Below are positions 59,916 through 64,000 of a DNA stretch of 64,000 bases, in pieces. Source of the DNA: Triangularia verruculosa (taxonomy: Eukaryota > Ascomycota > Sordariomycetes > Sordariales > Podosporaceae); contig MU863917.1 of NCBI GenBank assembly GCA_033296885.1, positions 1 to 64,000 on the forward strand, in the 5' to 3' direction. The translations under genes were made by a program, and so were the position numbers. Below the pieces are notes generated by a model. The model was not told where the DNA came from and ran no database searches. It saw only the letters and a list, made by a program, of their open reading frames with translations. The first letter of the stretch is position 1, and each line of letters begins with the position of its first letter.

Positions 59916-59975
59916 CACAGTGGAACTGGATATTATCCAAGTACTTGATCCGACCTGAGACGACCTTTATACAGA

Positions 59976-62900
59976 TCAGCAGGTACAACGCACGCCGTTC
60001 TCCCCTGCATTCCGACTGCAGAGCCCATCTTTACAGTTGCTGTAGCACTGATCCCACCCGCCGCTGTACAATCCTGACGTACACTTAGTAGGCGGCTTGT
60101 CGCAATCCTTGCATTGCCAGGTCTTGTCACTATTCTGCGAACACTTTCTACCTTCGTCACCCAGGTTGCACAAGGCCAGACACTGGTCTTCCAAGTCGTA
60201 CTGGCCTTCAATGCAGGCGTTGTTGATACCCCCGCCTCCAGCCATGTGCTGGCTCATGCGCGTAAATCTAGACTCGTCAACTCGCGATGCGTCGAACTGG
60301 GCGATGGCCACATCCACGTGCTCATCGTCCGGATCCTCGGTGATTTCTGCCATTGACGGAATCGCCCTCGCTGGCTGGGGAACTCCGATTGAAGGCCAGC
60401 GCTGCATCATCCACATGGCCGTGGCGGCAAGGGTCCAAGCGTGCGCGGTGCGGAGGTTGAGCTCGTAACCGTCGTCGCCGCCGTTTCTTGCGTTGCCCAC
60501 GATCTTCTCGGGGGCATAGATCTCCTTTTTTCCCTTTGGTCTGCTATCGCAAGTCGGCCACGAAATGTCCTGCCAGTGGGTGGTCTCGTGGAAGATGGTC
60601 AGCGCTCGCACTGTGCTCCATCTATCGATCTGCTTCTGGAGGGTCGGGAAGGAATCCGCCTCGCCCTTCAGTTTCTTCAGGCTGGTGAACTGTGGTGCGC
60701 CCTTTATCGTACCCAACCAGAACGGGCAGAGCAGTGTGTAGTATTTTGAAAAGACTGTGCCTGGAAACCGGAAGGTTACCGCAGCGACTCCTCCGACTGC
60801 CGCATACCGGCAGGGATCGCCCGGCCAGTCGCCTTTGAGGGGAACAGCATCTTTGTCGCAGAAATAATAGTTGTAGATGCCGCGCTGCGAGCCTGAGCCT
60901 CCATAATGCGCGTCGCTGTGTCTTTTGAAGTTGTCTGAGGCGTGGTCAGCAAGCTGTCGAGAAGTCTACAATCAAGGAGGTACTTACACCAGACGTGGTC
61001 ATTAAACCAGGGGACCTGCCCCGACTTCTTTCCAATGTAATCATTCATGGCGTTTTGATACTTGTTCCACCGAGTCCACTCGTAGGGAGCCTTGGTCAGC
61101 TCACCTGCCTCGCTCCACGCCTCCAGAATGATGTCTTTGTATTTGTCGCACGATGCGTCAATCCGTGGGTCAACTGCGTTTTGGGGCCAATAGAAGGATT
61201 CGTTAGGTCCTATCACCGATTCTACTGGGGGCTTGACAAGGCCTATGTTGTCAAGGCTGATGGCCCAGTCGGTTGTCCCGAGAAACTAGTATTTTTGGTC
61301 AGACAAACAACAAGGAAGACTTGGGAGGGGGGGCTCACATTGAGGGCTTTGAATCTCTGCTTTCGTGCATTTTTGTTGTTGTCACTCATATATCCTACCC
61401 ACTGGGTCTGGTTGTACACGAGAATATCGGTTTGCGTGACGCTGTCAAAATTCGTCCTGGCAGTGGGATTCGTGTCCAGAATGTCTCTGATTTCGGCGTT
61501 GGAGAGGTAACCAGCTGTGCCTGTGCATCTGCCTTTGGTCGCACCGGACTCAGGGCCAGTATAGGTACACGTCGGTCCCGTACACCCTGGGGTTGTCATC
61601 TGGAAGGACCGACCATAACTCGTAACACCGACGACTATCTTATTAGCCGGAACACCAGCCTTGGTGATCATGGAGAGAGCATTCAGCGTCTCTGTCATGT
61701 TGACATGTGATTGCAGGCAGTTCCCGGAAGGGCATCCGGAAGCGCCCCATTTCTTGCCATAATCCCACTGCCACCAGCATTATTAGCGGGCCGTGCAAGA
61801 AATTGTTCTCCAAGAAACACTCACCTGCCCGTGGAGGTCATAAGTCATATAGATGACATAGTCGACCACGTTCATAATCTTGGCGATAGGATATCCTTGC
61901 AGATACCAGAATGAAGCCGGTGCAGCAAATGACACCGACTTTTCCTTCGGCAACAAGCCTCGGAGAGTCACCAGGAATCGATAATAGTTCTCTCCCTCGA
62001 TCGGGTCTGCAGTCGGAATATCGGGGAGGTCCGGCGCGGCCGGGTATTCCCAGTCAATGTCGACACCGTCAAGATTGTTGGTCATGATGAAGTTGGCAAT
62101 GTTCTGAGCCATCCGCTGTCGATTCGCGCTCAAGACGCCGGCACGGAAGATACCGTAGGTTGCTGGATCGGTCGAAAAGGTCCAGCCGCCAAAGGCCAGG
62201 ATCTTCTTGGGGCCGGTGATTTGCTTGAAGTGATAAAATTGGTTGATGGTGGGCCCCATGTCCACCTCTGCAGAACCTTGTTGTTAGTCGAGCTCATAGC
62301 CCTTGACGGCATTCTATTCATGGGACAAATAGACCGAGGGGGGGTTGTAAAGAGCTGCTTTGAATACATACCGTACGTGTTGGGCGTGACTGTAGCAAAA
62401 GCAAAGTGGATATGGGTGTACTTCTTCATGTCAACGGTCCGTATGTCAACTTGATCGCAAGGCTTTGAGAGGCCATATCCCTCAAAGTAGCCGATGGTGA
62501 AAAAGGATGGCGGAGGAGAGGCGTTGTTGACAATCCCCGTGCCGCAGTTAGAGATGCAGATGGGATCGCCGGCCTTTTGAGGAGCGCCAGGGGCCTGGCC
62601 CGCGGGGATTGGGCGGCAGAATTCGTCGGTGGTGCCGCAGTAGCCCCAAACACCACAGCAGGCGTTGAGCGGGCACGGGTTGAGCGAGGCCAAGTTCGTG
62701 CCGGCGGGAGGCCTGGTGGTGCCAGGTTTGATGGGACCGCAGACGGTGTCGGGGACGGGCAGGGGTAACGGCGGCGCGCCCGAGCTGAGGCAGATGAGCG
62801 TGTTGGGCTGCAGGTTGTTGCAAGTGCCCCATCCCCAGGTGTTCTTGTTGTACTTCTCGAGGTCGTCGACCGAGATCAAGCCGGACAGCGCGTTGGTGAT

Positions 62901-64000
62901 GGACCAGCAGCTGTCTCCGGACAACACTTTGTACGTGGCGCAATTTCCGTTGGCGTCTGGCTTCGGAATAGGCAGATCGCCTGCCGAACAGCACACTTTC
63001 TGCGGAACCTTGAGCGTGGTGCAGAAGTTGGCCTGCGGGTTGAACTTGAGGAGCTGCTCGACGGTGATGCCGCACTTCCTGGCCAGGTCGGCGCAAAGGT
63101 TGCCAGCCGCGACATCGGCCGTGGTGCAGGTGGCTCTCTTCCAAAGGTTGCCCAGGCCTCCTGCAGCCTTGGTTGACGACTGATCCGAGGCTGAACCGGG
63201 AGACCGAATTGATACTACCGACTCAGGGTTCGACGACATAGCAATCGTCTGCAGTTGGGTAGGAAGTGTAGAGGCCTCATAACCTGATGATTTCAAAGCA
63301 ACGCAGCTCTGATTCGCCCATTGGCTGACCACTCGCTGCACAGAAATCAGACTTTCGGGGCCAGTGCTCGCGATGATGCCAAGCGCTGCTGGGAGCGATG
63401 TATCGGTATTCCGGCTGCAAGCCTGGACGAGAGAGTCACCGGCATAGCCGCGGGTTTGGGTGAAGTTGACGAACGTGTCGATTAGAGGCGCTGTCGAGAC
63501 CCCGGAAGCCGCGTATATGCCCAACGAGGTCTTGATGTCGGATTGGTGGATGAAGAATAGGCTTGGGCCGAGCGATGATTTTATCTCTGTCGTCATGGAA
63601 TCGAGGAAGCCCTTGAGTTGTGCAGAAAGAGCGAGAACATCTGCCCCACCAGACCGTGAGGATGACTCCTTCCACCCTGCTTGGGCTTGCTCCCCCTGTG
63701 TTGCATCCGACTCGGGCTTGGTAGAATTGCCTGACTGGCGGCCATAGACTCGGGAGCTGCTGCTGAGCTGCCGGGATTTGATGGGGCCGCCCGGAGACGA
63801 CAGTACGTTGCCGTTGCCGTTGCCGTTGTCGCTGCTCGATGAACCTGAGCCTTGGGCGCACGCTCGAATGCTGGGTGCAGCTAGGTCGGCGTCGTCCAGG
63901 GCATTGAAAATGCTAAATGACAAGACGACGGGTTTGTCGCACAAATCGAGTCGTGCCACGGAGTGATAAACCGTCCAGTTGTCTGGGTTCGGTCCCGATA
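59976..64000 (-). CDS. secreted killer-toxin-like chitinase (LysM-LysM-hevein-GH18) with C-terminal HExxH domain, 5' truncated
   Basis: The partial model is complement(62372-64000, 61825-62267, 61339-61767, 60988-61285, 59976-60934), 1251 residues so far. The frame is open at the window edge, so the signal peptide lies outside. Introns of 104, 57, 53 and 53 nt have GT/AG ends and keep the frame. Order: a Ser-rich region, two Cys-rich LysM modules (about 290-340 and 353-405), a hevein-type chitin-binding module (CPLNACCGVWGYCG, about 441-454), and a GH18 domain. GH18 has ILAFGGW and LDGVDIDWEY with catalytic Glu at about 616 intact, so chitin hydrolysis is predicted. The last 320 residues hold IFHETTHW (HExxH, about 1048-1052) and IYAPEKIVGNAR, like fungal zinc metallopeptidases, then a Cys-rich tail. 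Such subgroup C chitinases act outside the cell on fungal walls; a role in antagonism or self-remodelling is inference. Confidence 0.92.

Noticed and set aside
62548..63144. 198-codon minus-strand frame inside the chitinase
   Set aside because: It is a shifted frame of the LysM/hevein exon; the conserved Cys pattern belongs to the other frame.
1..64000. CRISPR arrays, bacterial operons, ribosome binding sites, rRNA
   Set aside because: The sequence is eukaryotic nuclear DNA; no regularly spaced repeats of CRISPR type and no rRNA-like blocks were seen. The only ordered repeat array is the minisatellite at 59.6-59.87 kb, which has no spacers.

Overview
The window looks like nuclear DNA of a filamentous ascomycete (Pezizomycotina), most likely a sordariomycete and possibly a member of Sordariales. 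The reasons are short spliceosomal introns (50-142 nt) with CTRAY-type branch sites, typical filamentous-fungal gene content (killer-toxin-like chitinase, Est1-type protein, Spd1-like protein), and a 13 kb block of AT-rich retrotransposon DNA whose changes are the C->T/G->A transitions of repeat-induced point mutation (RIP). The species cannot be named from the sequence alone.

Layout. Positions 1-14.5 kb are gene-poor. I could assemble only small spliced genes of unknown function there: a weak 72-aa model at 2.4-2.7 kb (+), a 243-aa two-exon gene at 3.6-4.4 kb (-), and a protein of at least 164 aa at 7.8-8.4 kb (-). A four-exon gene at 14.5-16.8 kb (+) encodes a 687-aa chymotrypsin-fold serine protease with a complete triad. 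After another sparse stretch, 21.3-23.6 kb (-) carries a C2H2 plus Est1-type protein, followed by 7 kb with no gene I can support.

From 30.8 to 45.5 kb is a compact housekeeping block: EMC1 (ER membrane insertase subunit), a leucine-rich-repeat protein, a nuclear-looking protein with two C4 zinc ribbons and a SUMO-interaction-like motif, cytosolic aspartyl-tRNA synthetase, divergently transcribed Gemin2/Brr1 (snRNP assembly), and a Spd1-like ribonucleotide-reductase inhibitor with a PCNA-binding box. All are on the minus strand except Gemin2. The AspRS and Gemin2 genes share a 423-bp divergent promoter.

From 46 to 59.2 kb is a nested pair of Ty3/gypsy-type LTR retrotransposons. Element B (minus, 425-bp LTRs, TSD TCGTC) lost most of pol by an internal deletion and was then hit by the related full-length element A (plus, 400-bp LTRs, TSD CTCCT) exactly at the deletion scar. 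Both are inactivated by RIP. A 443-bp inverted-repeat element with a minisatellite core lies next. The window closes with the 3' four fifths or so of a large secreted chitinase (LysM, LysM, hevein-type domain, GH18) that carries an unusual C-terminal HExxH metallopeptidase-like domain; its 5' end lies beyond the window.

Most of the recognised genes are independent housekeeping functions rather than one pathway. The most unusual items are the chitinase-metallopeptidase fusion, the nested transposon architecture and the orphan serine protease.
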